Positions 1 through 8,541 of a stretch of DNA of 57,063 nucleotides are shown in pieces; within the stretch, counting starts at the first letter, position 1, and every line of letters starts with the position of its first letter. The translations under genes and the position numbers were made by a program. Origin of the DNA: Massilia sp. Mn16-1_5 (GTDB lineage: Bacteria > Pseudomonadota > Gammaproteobacteria > Burkholderiales > Burkholderiaceae_D); contig NZ_PPXQ01000025.1 in the NCBI RefSeq assembly GCF_004798585.1, forward strand, positions 1 to 57,063. Reading direction: 5' to 3'. The notes below the pieces were generated by a model. The model ran no database searches. It worked only from the letters and a program-made list of their open reading frames with translations, and was not told the DNA's origin.

Positions 1-279
1 CGCGCGAATAGCCCATCAGGGTCCAGCACCTGGAGCAGGTGCGGTAGCACGAGACCGGATATACGTGAGCAGTCGTACCTCACGGCCTGAAGACGGATTG
101 TTTGCAAACGAGGAGGAGTCCATATACAGACGTTCAGCTCGCCTGCCCACGGAAATGACAGACCTGACCCTGTTGGTGTAATTGCATCATCCCAGTTAGG
201 TCTGCTCAGCGGCGGAACCTGCTATGCCACTCAGCTCTCGGGCTGCTGATCATCGATAGGATCAGCAAAAAATCTGCGC
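1..279. other. Left-edge intergenic region, no convincing gene
   Basis: I see no supported gene here. One forward frame is open from the edge to a TAA near 181, but it has no recognisable domain and no visible start. A 7-bp inverted repeat (245-251 and 260-266) lies just beyond the stop of the neighbouring minus-strand methyltransferase gene. On that strand its T-run precedes the stem, so it is not a standard intrinsic terminator. Confidence 0.4.
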
Positions 280-1032
280 TCAGGGCTTTCGAAACACGAT
301 CGCATGCTGCATCGGCAGCGATTCGACACTACGTTCCCACTTCAGGCCATGTGCCGTCGCTTCACGCCGTACCTGCCGCTCGCTCATCTTGTGCAGCGGC
401 TTGATCGCGACTGCGGGATCCTCGGCCCGGTATTCGACGAAGACGACGCGGCCGCCCGGCTTCAGCGCCTTGACGATGCTGTCGAGGACCTCGGCGGGAT
501 AGGCGAGCTCGTGGTAGACATCGACCATGATTGCCAAGTCGACGCTGCCCGAAGGCAGTTTGACGGTGGTTTCGCTGCCTAGTACCGAGACCACGTTGCG
601 CACGCCGCGCTTTGCCATTTGGTTGTCGAGCATGCTGATCATTTCCGGCTGCACGTCAACTGCATAAACACGTCCGCCGGGCCCGACCTGTTTCGCCAGC
701 TGCCAGGTGTAGTAGCCGGTGCCGGCGCCGATGTCGGCTACCGTCATGCCGGGTGCCAGCGCCAGTTCCCGCAGAAGCAATTCCGGCCGCTCCTCGCGTG
801 CGCGGCTTTCGCGCTCGAGCCATTGCGCGCCTTCCCATCCCATCACGCCAGCAATCTCGCGGCCCATGTAACGCTTGCCGATGCCATCCGGGCTGGGTAC
901 GACGCGTTCATAGCGCGTATCGGCGGCTGCCTGTGCTGCGGCATCGATGCTAGCGGATGACAGTAGCGTCAGAGCCGACAGGCAGGCCAGCAGGATGGGC
1001 AGCGTACGGTGAGTGTGGAAGATGCGGTGCAT
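280..1032 (-). CDS. Exported class I SAM-dependent methyltransferase
   Basis: This 250-residue protein has a Rossmann methyltransferase fold. Motif I is VADIGAGTGYYTW (about residues 98-110), followed by an acidic motif II (VYAVDVQPEM) and a KPGGRVVFVEY post-motif. Residues 1-35 look like a Sec signal peptide: basic start, hydrophobic LPILLACLSALTLL, Ala-rich cleavage region. Export is unusual because SAM is cytosolic, so either the protein is anchored or moved in an unexpected way, or it has lost classical activity. The substrate cannot be read from sequence. It is a single-gene unit facing away from the left edge. The family is clear; the biological role is unknown. Confidence 0.8.
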   Translation of the reverse strand: MHRIFHTHRTLPILLACLSALTLLSSASIDAAAQAAADTRYERVVPSPDGIGKRYMGREIAGVMGWEGAQWLERESRAREERPELLLRELALAPGMTVADIGAGTGYYTWQLAKQVGPGGRVYAVDVQPEMISMLDNQMAKRGVRNVVSVLGSETTVKLPSGSVDLAIMVDVYHELAYPAEVLDSIVKALKPGGRVVFVEYRAEDPAVAIKPLHKMSERQVRREATAHGLKWERSVESLPMQHAIVFRKP

Positions 1033-1156
1033 GATCGGTTTCCATAAGAGATCGCTGCCTGCACTGGCGCCGGCAGGCTTGCCGTGAATGGAATGATCAG
1101 TGTAGCGGCATTGGCTGCCTGGCGTACGTTGGCTACATCTGTACGGTCAGGTCCGC

Positions 1157-2713
1157 TCAGTCCGCCACCACAACGCGATTCTTACCCGTCTGCTTGGCCT
1201 GATACATCGCCTTGTCAACGCGCGCCAGCAGCGTCGCCTGGTCTTCGTTCGGCAGGCGCAGCGCCACGCCGGCGGAGAAGGTGATCAGCAGCTTCTCGTT
1301 ATCGTGCAGGAAGAAGTGCTTGGTCAACTCGCGCTGCAGGCGGATCATGGTTTGCACGGCCGCGTCGACCGGGGTTTCCGGCAGCATGATCATGAATTCC
1401 TCGCCGCCGAAGCGGGCGATCACGTCGATCGAGCGCAGGGTCGATTTCACGACCTTGGCCAGGTGGCGCAGGGCGTTGTCGCCGGCCAGGTGGCCGTAGG
1501 TGTCGTTCAGCTTCTTGAAATTGTCGAGGTCGAGGAGGGCGACGCACAGCGGCGTGTTGCGGCGGTCGGCGCGGGCGCTTTCGCGTTCGAAGACGTCGTC
1601 CAGGCCGCGCCGGTTCAGGGTGCCGGTGAGCTGGTCTTCGCGCACCAGTTCGCTCATGTGCTGCAGCTTCGCTTCCAGTTCCTTGATGCGGCTTTCGGCT
1701 TCCTGCACTTCCTTGTGCGCCGCCAGCATGCGGTCGCGCGAGGCCAGGGCCTCGGCTTGCGCCTGCTTCGTTTCGCGCAGCACTTCGTCCAGCACTTCGT
1801 TCAGTTCGGTGATGTCGGCGGCGTGGCGGATGCGGTCCGAGAAGCCACCCAGCTTGTCGTGGAAGTCGCCGGTCGAGGCCGCCACCGAACCGAGGCGGTC
1901 GATGAAGGTCATCATCATGTTCTTGACGGTGGCTTTCACGTCCGACAGGTTGTGCTTCAGCTGCCCCTGTTTATAAATCACGTCCTTCAAGCTGCGCGTT
2001 ACGTCTTCCAGCGAGCGCGTGTCGATCGGGCCACTGATGAGTTCCTGCACGGCGTCGATCTGGCCGCGCATCCAGCTGTCGTCGTCCAGCAGTTCGCTGA
2101 CGTTCTCAAGCAGCAGTTTAAAAAGGCGCAGCAGCAGTTCCTGCTGTTCGCCGGCGTCGCCGTTGTGCAGTTCGATCTGGAAGCACAGTTCCTTCAGGCG
2201 CGTGGCGATTTCCTGCAGCGCCGCTTCGCTGTGGGCCACCTTGACGGCCGCGCCCAGCGATTCGGCTTCGCTGGCCAGCGTGGGGCTGGCCGGCAGCAGC
2301 GAGGCCAGGGCGAACGCCAGCGTGCGGCTGAGCAGTTCGCGCAGGAGGATGGTGTCCTTGCTTTCCATGCCGTAGGTCACGCCCGGCGGAATGCCGCGCC
2401 GCAGGTGCTTTTCGACCAGCTGCGACAGGGCGCGCGCATAGCCGTCCCAGTCGCGCGCCTTCACGGCGCGGTTCAGGCGGCGTCCGTACTCGGCCAGCTC
2501 GCCCGGGGTGTCGGTCAGCTGCGTGGCGAAGTCGCCCAGCACCAGCTCGGCAGGGGCGGGCGCTGCGGGTGCAGGCGCCGGCTTCTGGATGCCGGCGATC
2601 TCGTCGTAGATCTCGCGGTAGGCATCGGGCGTGGGCGCGATGCGGCGCGTGGCGAGGCGCCGAAAGGCCTCGCGGGCAATGTCGACGGGATTCTGTGCGG
2701 GCGGGTTGGACAT
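1157..2713 (-). CDS. Diguanylate cyclase (GGDEF)
   Basis: This 518-residue soluble protein should make c-di-GMP from two GTP. The catalytic loop GGEEF is at residues 436-440. The inhibitory I-site RxxD (RSID, 427-430) sits exactly five residues before it, so product inhibition is expected. LLDLDNFKKLND (about 393-404) supplies metal and substrate contacts. Residues 1-350 have no recognised sensory domain and no membrane segment. They are mostly helical, with a Pro/Ala-rich stretch near 44-57 and a coiled coil about 305-355 leading into GGDEF, as in cyclases activated by dimerisation. The gene stands alone, with a short gap before the downstream response regulator. Confidence 0.93.
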   Translation of the reverse strand: MSNPPAQNPVDIAREAFRRLATRRIAPTPDAYREIYDEIAGIQKPAPAPAAPAPAELVLGDFATQLTDTPGELAEYGRRLNRAVKARDWDGYARALSQLVEKHLRRGIPPGVTYGMESKDTILLRELLSRTLAFALASLLPASPTLASEAESLGAAVKVAHSEAALQEIATRLKELCFQIELHNGDAGEQQELLLRLFKLLLENVSELLDDDSWMRGQIDAVQELISGPIDTRSLEDVTRSLKDVIYKQGQLKHNLSDVKATVKNMMMTFIDRLGSVAASTGDFHDKLGGFSDRIRHAADITELNEVLDEVLRETKQAQAEALASRDRMLAAHKEVQEAESRIKELEAKLQHMSELVREDQLTGTLNRRGLDDVFERESARADRRNTPLCVALLDLDNFKKLNDTYGHLAGDNALRHLAKVVKSTLRSIDVIARFGGEEFMIMLPETPVDAAVQTMIRLQRELTKHFFLHDNEKLLITFSAGVALRLPNEDQATLLARVDKAMYQAKQTGKNRVVVAD

Positions 2714-2824
2714 GATGCAAAGGCTACGTATTTACTATGCAGCAATGATAAGCATCTTTTCTTTTCGGCATCGCACGAAAAGAGGCCGGAAAGTCTCTTA
2801 CTAAACGGCAATGGATGAGCTGGC

Positions 2825-3472
2825 CTATTCTACGAGCTGGTTGCGGATGGCGTAGTGGGTCAGTTCTGCGCTGGTTTTGAGGTTCATCTTCGCCAGCAGG
2901 CGGGCCCGGTATTCGCTCACCGTTTTCACCGACAACGACAATTCGCGCGCGATCTCGCTCACCGTCTTGCCCGAAGCGATCATCGTCAGCGTCTGGAACT
3001 CGCGGTCAGAAAGGCTGTCGTGTGGCGGCGCTTCGTGATCAGCGCCGACCTGGCTCGCCAGTGCCTGGGCCAGCGTGGCGCTGACGTATTTCTGGCCGCT
3101 CGCTACCTGGCGGATCGCGGTGACCAGCTCGCGCGGCGCGCTCTGCTTGGTCAGATAGCCGGCCGCGCCCGCCTTCAGGGCGCGGATCGCGTACTGGTCT
3201 TCACGGTGCATCGACAGCATCAGTACGGCCAGTTCCGGGCGTTCCTGCTTGATCTGCTTGAGCACCTCGATGCCGTTGCGGTCGGGCATGGAGATGTCCA
3301 ACAGCATCACGTGGCAGCGCGACTTGCGGAAGAGCTTGATCGCGTCCAGGCCGTTCTCGGCCTCGCCGGCGACGACGATGTCGCGCTGTTCGGCCAGGAT
3401 CTGTTTCAGGCCTTCGCGCACGATGGCGTGGTCGTCGGCAATGAATACGCGGATGGTGGCTTTGTCGGTCAT
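2825..3472 (-). CDS. NarL/FixJ-type response regulator
   Basis: This 215-residue two-domain regulator has a receiver domain at 1-125. The acidic pair is D13/D14, the phospho-acceptor is D59 in VMLLDISMPD, and the Lys is in GYLTKQSAP. A LuxR/GerE helix-turn-helix follows at about 150-212 (LSDREFQTLTMIASGKTVSEIA then LSVKTVSEYRARLLAKM). The start overlaps the histidine kinase stop by ATGA at 3469-3472, so the two are translationally coupled and almost certainly a cognate pair. Target promoters cannot be deduced here. Confidence 0.95.
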   Translation of the reverse strand: MTDKATIRVFIADDHAIVREGLKQILAEQRDIVVAGEAENGLDAIKLFRKSRCHVMLLDISMPDRNGIEVLKQIKQERPELAVLMLSMHREDQYAIRALKAGAAGYLTKQSAPRELVTAIRQVASGQKYVSATLAQALASQVGADHEAPPHDSLSDREFQTLTMIASGKTVSEIARELSLSVKTVSEYRARLLAKMNLKTSAELTHYAIRNQLVE

Positions 3473-4941
3473 TGTTCCCTGGGCATTTCACTACGGGCGG
3501 TTGGCGATGGAGCCAGCCGGATCTTGATTGTCACCATCGTGCCACCTCCTGGCGCCGCCGACAAGGTCAACGTGCCGCCCAGCGCGCGCGCCCGTTCGCT
3601 CATGCCGCGCAGGCCGAAGGAGTGCGGCTTCAGGCGGTCGGCCGGAGCGATGCCGCGGCCGTTGTCGCAGATGGCGAGCGTCAGGTGCTGGCGCTGGCGG
3701 CGCAGGGTCACCGTCACGCGCGTCGCGCCGGCATGCTTGGCGACGTTCGTCAGCGCTTCCTGGAAGATGCGGAACAGCGCCGCCGCATGGTCCGGATCGA
3801 GTTCGATCTCGCGCTCGGCGCTGCGGAAGATGCAGGCAATGCCGGAGCCCTTCTCGAATTCGCGCGCCTGCCATTCCAGCGCGGCGACGATACCCAGGTC
3901 CAGGGTCGAAGGGCGCAGGTCGAGCGAGATGCGGTGCACGGCCTCGATGGTGCGATCGACCAGGTCGTCGAGGTAGGTCGCCTTTTCCAGCAGGGCAGGC
4001 TGGTCCTGGGGCAGGCGGCTACTCAGCATCGACAGCGCCATCTTGATCGCGGTAAGGTTGCCGCCCAGGTCGTCATGGATCTCGCGCGCGATGCGGGCCC
4101 GTTCCTGCTCCTTCACCTGCTCGCTATGTTCCGTCAGCTCGGCCAGCCGCGCGCGCGAGCGCAGGGCTTCCTGCTGCTCGATCTTGCTGTCGGTGATGTT
4201 GGTCATGATGCCGTCCCACTGGACCGCACCGCCGCCCGCCGCATGGGGCGTAGCGCGCAGGTTGATCCATTTGACGTCTTTCCAGGCGTCGATCCAGATC
4301 CGGCCTTCCCAGTTCCAGCTTGATAAGGAAATCTTCGACACCGCCATCGCTTCCAGGTAGCCCTTGCGGTCTTCCGGCAGGATCAGGCGCAGGAACAGGT
4401 CCGGGTCGAGCTGCAGCTGGGCCGGCTGCACGCCGAGCAGGGAGGCGCAGCCTTCGCTCAGGTAGGGGAAAGAATGGCGTCCGTCGGCGGCGAGCAGGAA
4501 CTGGTAGACCAGGCCCGGTGTGTGATCGACGATGGCGTTGAAGCGCGTCTGGTATTGCGCGAGGGCGCTGGATGCCGCTTGTTCAGGCGAGAGGTCGTCG
4601 CCGATCGCCAGCAGCAGAGAACGGCCGTCGCGCTGGGTGCGCAAGAAGGTCAGCTTGGCCGGATAGCTGCTGCCGTCGGCGCGCCGCAATTCGGTGCGCA
4701 GGCAGCGCTGGTCGCCGATGTCTTCGCCCAGGCTGGCCAATAGCGCATTCAGGGCGCCGTCGTCCAGGCCGGGGGCGACGTCGCTGGCGCGCAGGCCTTG
4801 CGGCATGGCGCCATCGTAGCCGAGGTTGGCGCGGGCGCTGGTATTCATGTCGACCAGGGCCAGCGTGGCCGCGTCGATCAGCAGGATTTCGGCCGGCGCG
4901 GCGTGCATGGGCGCGGCCAGCAGGGGTTCGGTGCTCGTCAT
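3469..4941 (-). CDS. PAS-domain sensor histidine kinase (HisKA_3 type)
   Basis: This 490-residue kinase has no membrane segment. Two PAS-like regions (about 15-115 and 130-255) precede a HisKA_3 dimerisation domain with phospho-acceptor H289 in AREIHDDLGG, then an HATPase_c domain with N-box EALTNVAKHA and G-boxes DNGRGIAP and GLRGMSERA. That architecture is typical of NarX/DesK-like kinases that pair with NarL-type regulators, as here. I chose the ATG at 4941 because it overlaps the upstream membrane-protein stop by ATGA (4938-4941). A longer in-frame reading to 5178 lies inside that neighbour and encodes low-complexity sequence. The signal is unknown; a cytosolic ligand or redox cue is possible. 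Confidence 0.93.
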   Translation of the reverse strand: MTSTEPLLAAPMHAAPAEILLIDAATLALVDMNTSARANLGYDGAMPQGLRASDVAPGLDDGALNALLASLGEDIGDQRCLRTELRRADGSSYPAKLTFLRTQRDGRSLLLAIGDDLSPEQAASSALAQYQTRFNAIVDHTPGLVYQFLLAADGRHSFPYLSEGCASLLGVQPAQLQLDPDLFLRLILPEDRKGYLEAMAVSKISLSSWNWEGRIWIDAWKDVKWINLRATPHAAGGGAVQWDGIMTNITDSKIEQQEALRSRARLAELTEHSEQVKEQERARIAREIHDDLGGNLTAIKMALSMLSSRLPQDQPALLEKATYLDDLVDRTIEAVHRISLDLRPSTLDLGIVAALEWQAREFEKGSGIACIFRSAEREIELDPDHAAALFRIFQEALTNVAKHAGATRVTVTLRRQRQHLTLAICDNGRGIAPADRLKPHSFGLRGMSERARALGGTLTLSAAPGGGTMVTIKIRLAPSPTARSEMPREQ

Positions 4942-5552
4942 GTCCTGTCGTTTTCTGGTTTGCGGCGCCGGCGCCAGAGAGAAACGAAGCGGCGCAGGGC
5001 GCGCGCGCTGCGCGTGGCGTGGCGGCTGCCGAAGGGCACGGAAGGGCGCAACTGGTAGCGCAGCCGGCGCAGGGTACGGCGCAGGCTCGAGAACGAACGG
5101 CGCGCCTGACTGTACATGACGCTGGCGCGCAGGCGGGCAATGAGCTGGTCCTTGAACATAATGAAGCGATTGTGCCACCGCGCAAACCAGACGAGCGCCA
5201 GCAAGGACGGCAGGGTCAGCACGTAGATGCGCGCCACCACCACCGCTCCGCCCAGCTTGGCGACAATGAAGACCAGCAGGCCGGTCAGGGCGTGACCGTG
5301 GGCGATCGCGAGTAAAGCCAGAAACTTGACCGGCAACAGCAGCAGGCCGGGCAGGGCAAAAGCGAGCAGGGCGGCCCAGGGCGGCAGGCGCCGGATGCCG
5401 TTTTCCAGCATCCGCAGCGGCGGCCAGGTGGCCAGCCCGCTGGCGAAGCGGCTACCCGTTTCCCACAGCCATTGCTCGGCCAGCAGCAGGAGCGCCACCA
5501 GGTAGAGCAGGGGCGCAAGCAGCGGACTGCGGGAAGGAAGTCGACTCGTCAT
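4938..5552 (-). CDS. Hypothetical membrane protein, first gene of a two-component operon
   Basis: This protein of about 204 residues has three to four hydrophobic segments: LLAPLLYLVALLLLAEQWLW, an Ala/Leu-rich pair (WAALLAFALPGLLLLPVKFLALLAIAH) and a segment around VYVLTLPSLLALVWF. A strongly basic Arg-rich C-terminal tail begins with RRSFSSLRRTLRRLR. I do not recognise the family. It overlaps the downstream histidine kinase by four bases, so it may feed a membrane signal to that soluble kinase, but this is inference from coupling only. A second ATG nine bases upstream (5561) is an equally plausible start. Confidence 0.7.
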   Translation of the reverse strand: MTSRLPSRSPLLAPLLYLVALLLLAEQWLWETGSRFASGLATWPPLRMLENGIRRLPPWAALLAFALPGLLLLPVKFLALLAIAHGHALTGLLVFIVAKLGGAVVVARIYVLTLPSLLALVWFARWHNRFIMFKDQLIARLRASVMYSQARRSFSSLRRTLRRLRYQLRPSVPFGSRHATRSARALRRFVSLWRRRRKPENDRT

Positions 5553-5652
5553 GCTGCGCATGATACGGCATCCGCGCAAGCAATCCTTAGGCGAAGCTGA
5601 GCAATCCGGCAACGGTTTTTCAAGCCGCCGGATCTGGGGCTACAATGGACGA

Positions 5653-6219
<567 letters not shown>

Positions 6220-6268
6220 ATTATTCCTGGGCTGGTAAGATGTCTGCTTTGGCGCACCTGGCCCCCAC

Positions 6269-6874
6269 ATGAACCGATCCACCGACACCGCACGCGAGTC
6301 CGACGTCCTGGCCGCGCTGCGGCGGGCGACAAGCTCGCGCCACGAACGCCTCGACAGCGGCCTGCCGCTCTCCGCGCCCGACGCCACCCTGGCCGACTAC
6401 CATCAACACTTGCAACTGCTGCGCGCCTGGCTGGCGCCGCTCGACGCCTGGCAGCAAAGCTACACGGACGGCCCGCAGGGACCGGCCGGCCTGGCTGACG
6501 CCCCGCACCTGGACTTGATCGAGGCTGACCTGGCCGATCCCGCCCTGAGCGGCTGCACCGAACCCGTGCAGGCAAGCCCTGCACCCTGGCCGGTCGATGC
6601 CTCGCCCGCCTACCGCTGGGGCGTCGCCTATGTCGTCGAAGGCTCGCAGCTGGGCGGCGCCGTGCTCTATAAACGCCTGGCGGACCAGCTGGCGCCGCAC
6701 CCGCTGCGCTACCTGCGCGGCGCGGGCGAAGGCGGCCCCGGTCCGCGCTGGCGCGCCTTCATGGAAGCGTTGCGCGCCGAAGTGCATGGCGAGGGCGACG
6801 TGGCCGAAGCCTGTGCGGGCGCCTGCGACGCCTTCGATCGCATCCTCGGGCTGGCCTTCGGCGGAAAAGATTGA
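6269..6874 (+). CDS. Biliverdin-producing heme oxygenase
   Basis: This 201-residue heme oxygenase-like protein should open heme to biliverdin, CO and iron using O2 and electrons. The proximal His is in SSRHERLDSGLPL (about residues 24-35). The distal-helix signature YVVEGSQLGGAVLYKRL (about 120-136) carries the conserved Gly pair. Length and spacing fit the bacterial HemO/BphO family. No phytochrome gene is adjacent, so a BphO-like role in bilin supply or a HemO-like role in iron recovery cannot be separated from context. The next gene begins 26 bases after its stop. Confidence 0.85.
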   Translation: MNRSTDTARESDVLAALRRATSSRHERLDSGLPLSAPDATLADYHQHLQLLRAWLAPLDAWQQSYTDGPQGPAGLADAPHLDLIEADLADPALSGCTEPVQASPAPWPVDASPAYRWGVAYVVEGSQLGGAVLYKRLADQLAPHPLRYLRGAGEGGPGPRWRAFMEALRAEVHGEGDVAEACAGACDAFDRILGLAFGGKD

Positions 6875-6900
6875 TTCCACACCAACTCAGGGATACCGCC

Positions 6901-7389
6901 ATGCCGCTGCCGCTGGAAACGAACGCACCGACCGACTTCGATTTCATCATCGGCGACTGGACCGTCGAACACCGGCGCCTGAATTCCCGCCTGACCGGCT
7001 GCAGCGCGTGGACCACGTTCACGGGCCGCTCCTCGACTGTGAAAACCCTCGGCGGCTTCGGCAACCTCGAAGACAACATCCTCGACTTCCCGGACGGACG
7101 CGTGCGCGCGCTGGCGATGCGCTCGTATTCCCGCGAAACGGGTACCTGGTCGATCTGGTGGCTGGACGGCCGCAACCCGGGCGCGCTCGACGTGCCGGTA
7201 GTCGGCAAGTTCTCCGATGGCGTCGGCCTGTTCTTTGCCGACGATGTGCTCGATGGGCGGGCGATCAAGGTGCGCTTTACCTGGACGGCGCTGCCGGGCC
7301 GGAACCCGACCTGGGAGCAGGCGTTTTCGAACGACGGGGGAGAGAGTTGGGAAACGAACTGGACGATGACCTTCGTTACGGCTGTGTGA
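6901..7389 (+). CDS. Hypothetical protein with FDFIIGDW motif
   Basis: This 162-residue cytosolic protein begins with the signature FDFIIGDWTVEHRRL. Alternating strand-like segments and Trp residues follow (WSIWWLDGRNPG, FTWTALPGRNPTWEQAFS, GESWETNWTMTF). The pattern resembles lipocalin/calycin-like DUF1579-type proteins, but I cannot assign the family firmly. The ATG at 6901 follows a GGGAT ribosome-binding-like stretch and avoids overlap with the heme oxygenase gene. Being 26 bases downstream, it may be co-transcribed with it; a heme or bilin-related role would be speculation. Confidence 0.7.
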   Translation: MPLPLETNAPTDFDFIIGDWTVEHRRLNSRLTGCSAWTTFTGRSSTVKTLGGFGNLEDNILDFPDGRVRALAMRSYSRETGTWSIWWLDGRNPGALDVPVVGKFSDGVGLFFADDVLDGRAIKVRFTWTALPGRNPTWEQAFSNDGGESWETNWTMTFVTAV

Positions 7390-7393
7390 TTGA

Positions 7394-7420
7394 CTTTGTT
7401 CACGGCGGGGATGAACAAAG
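7394..7420. terminator. Perfect inverted repeat after the 6901-7389 gene
   Basis: CTTTGTTCA (7394-7402) and TGAACAAAG (7412-7420) form a 9-bp stem with a 9-base loop between convergent genes. No T-run follows on the plus strand, so it is a possible weak or factor-dependent terminator or an mRNA 3'-end stabiliser. Confidence 0.4.
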
Positions 7421-7462
7421 ACCATTGGCCTCGGTCGATGTGTGAAAAGCGTCTGGTTTGCC

Positions 7463-8254
7463 TCAGTGCGCGCTGGAAGCAGCGTTCTGCGAAAGTATGT
7501 CAGCATCAGCCGCCGTCAGCTTTACATACTGGACGTTTAAGGTAATAGCTTCGCTATATCGCAATACGAAATTGTCGCCGTCAATTGGGTAGAAGCGCTC
7601 TTTGCCCTCTTCGTCCGCGCCCGGCTCGGTAGACTTATCTCTCGATAAAGGACGGCGCAGCACCCCTTGCAGGATCAAGCGGTCGAGCTGCCCCTCTGAA
7701 TCGAAGTAGAAGTCGTCCAGGATGCCTACGTATAGGACCGCCTCTTTTGCTACTTCGACGATTGCCGATATGAAGATGAGATCCGGTTGCTCATCCTCGG
7801 TAAAGTCGGCTCCGGTCAGGAGGTAGTACCAAGGTGCGTCGTGGAAACGGAACACGGTGCTCAGCGGCGCGCCCTCGCGGTCTAGTCGAAAGGCCGAGAT
7901 CTTGCTGCGCACTACCATGGGAACGAGGTAAGAGGCGATCAGCAGGGAAATGCAATAAGTTGCAATCGGGCGAAATTCGACAGCGACTTGCTGTGCCGCA
8001 GCGGCTTGGCTGACCGGCACAGAGGATAGCAAGTTCATCAGTACGATCGGTTCGAACTCACGCGAGAAGAACAGGTGCGCCCCTGTCAGCCATGCCAGAT
8101 GCAGCAGAATCGCCCAAAGGACAGCTTCGGCCACGACACGGCCGAACGGTGAGAAGTCGACGGAGGTCCGTTCCGCCCGCTTCAGGCCACTACGGAAGAT
8201 AAAGCCGGGAAGAAGAATGACAAATAGGATGAGTGTCGGCAGCGCGACATTCAT
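7463..8254 (-). CDS. Membrane protein, DUF6338-like
   Basis: This 263-residue protein has an N-terminal hydrophobic segment (LPTLILFVILLPGFIFRSGL), a second at about 45-65 (AEAVLWAILLHLAWLTGAHLF) and a third near 105-125 (ATYCISLLIASYLVPMVV). A soluble C-terminal domain of about 140 residues begins with FRFHDAPWYYLLTGADF and includes VLYVGILDDFYFDSEGQLDRL. The layout matches proteins annotated DUF6338, whose function is unknown. The family name is from memory and moderately sure. It is followed on the same strand by nothing close, and preceded by a small gene at 8263-8466 that ends eight bases from its start, suggesting a two-gene operon. Confidence 0.7.
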   Translation of the reverse strand: MNVALPTLILFVILLPGFIFRSGLKRAERTSVDFSPFGRVVAEAVLWAILLHLAWLTGAHLFFSREFEPIVLMNLLSSVPVSQAAAAQQVAVEFRPIATYCISLLIASYLVPMVVRSKISAFRLDREGAPLSTVFRFHDAPWYYLLTGADFTEDEQPDLIFISAIVEVAKEAVLYVGILDDFYFDSEGQLDRLILQGVLRRPLSRDKSTEPGADEEGKERFYPIDGDNFVLRYSEAITLNVQYVKLTAADADILSQNAASSAH

Positions 8255-8262
8255 TTGTCAAT

Positions 8263-8466
8263 TTAAGCAGCCTTGGCGGCTTTTGGAACGACGCTTGCTT
8301 GCACGGTCAGTGCTCCGTTCCTGCTGCGAATGACGACGCGTTCCGTCGCAGCCTGTTGTGGCCGCGAACCGCTTGCTGGTCTATTGACCAGGAAATTGCG
8401 CAGTTGGTCGCTCGCAGCAGGGTCTGCCAACAGCTGGGCCGCCAATTTGCTTTTGAGTGCTTTCAT
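8263..8466 (-). CDS. Small hypothetical protein (67 aa)
   Basis: This Ala-rich 67-residue protein (MKALKSKLAAQLLADPAASD at the start) has no signal peptide or membrane helix. Two features support a real gene: the start lies in a gap otherwise lacking genes, and its stop falls eight bases before the start of the DUF6338-like gene on the same strand. The middle is Arg/Gln-rich and the C-terminus ends KAAKAA. I do not recognise it. Confidence 0.5.
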   Translation of the reverse strand: MKALKSKLAAQLLADPAASDQLRNFLVNRPASGSRPQQAATERVVIRSRNGALTVQASVVPKAAKAA

Positions 8467-8541
8467 AAGACTACTATGCCATAAATACGGCGATCAGTGG
8501 CGCATAGGCCGGAGATGTTGTGAGTGCACAAACACCAGATT

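Noticed and set aside
1..181. Open plus frame from the left edge
   Set aside because: No start, no motif and low protein-like character; could be the tail of a gene outside the window but not supportable.
245..272. Hairpin with an A-run near the left edge as a terminator for the methyltransferase
   Set aside because: On the minus strand the T-run comes before the stem, which does not fit an intrinsic terminator.
1304..2818. Long plus-strand open frame opposite the diguanylate cyclase
   Set aside because: Composition and lack of motif mark it as a shadow; GGEEF is on the minus strand.
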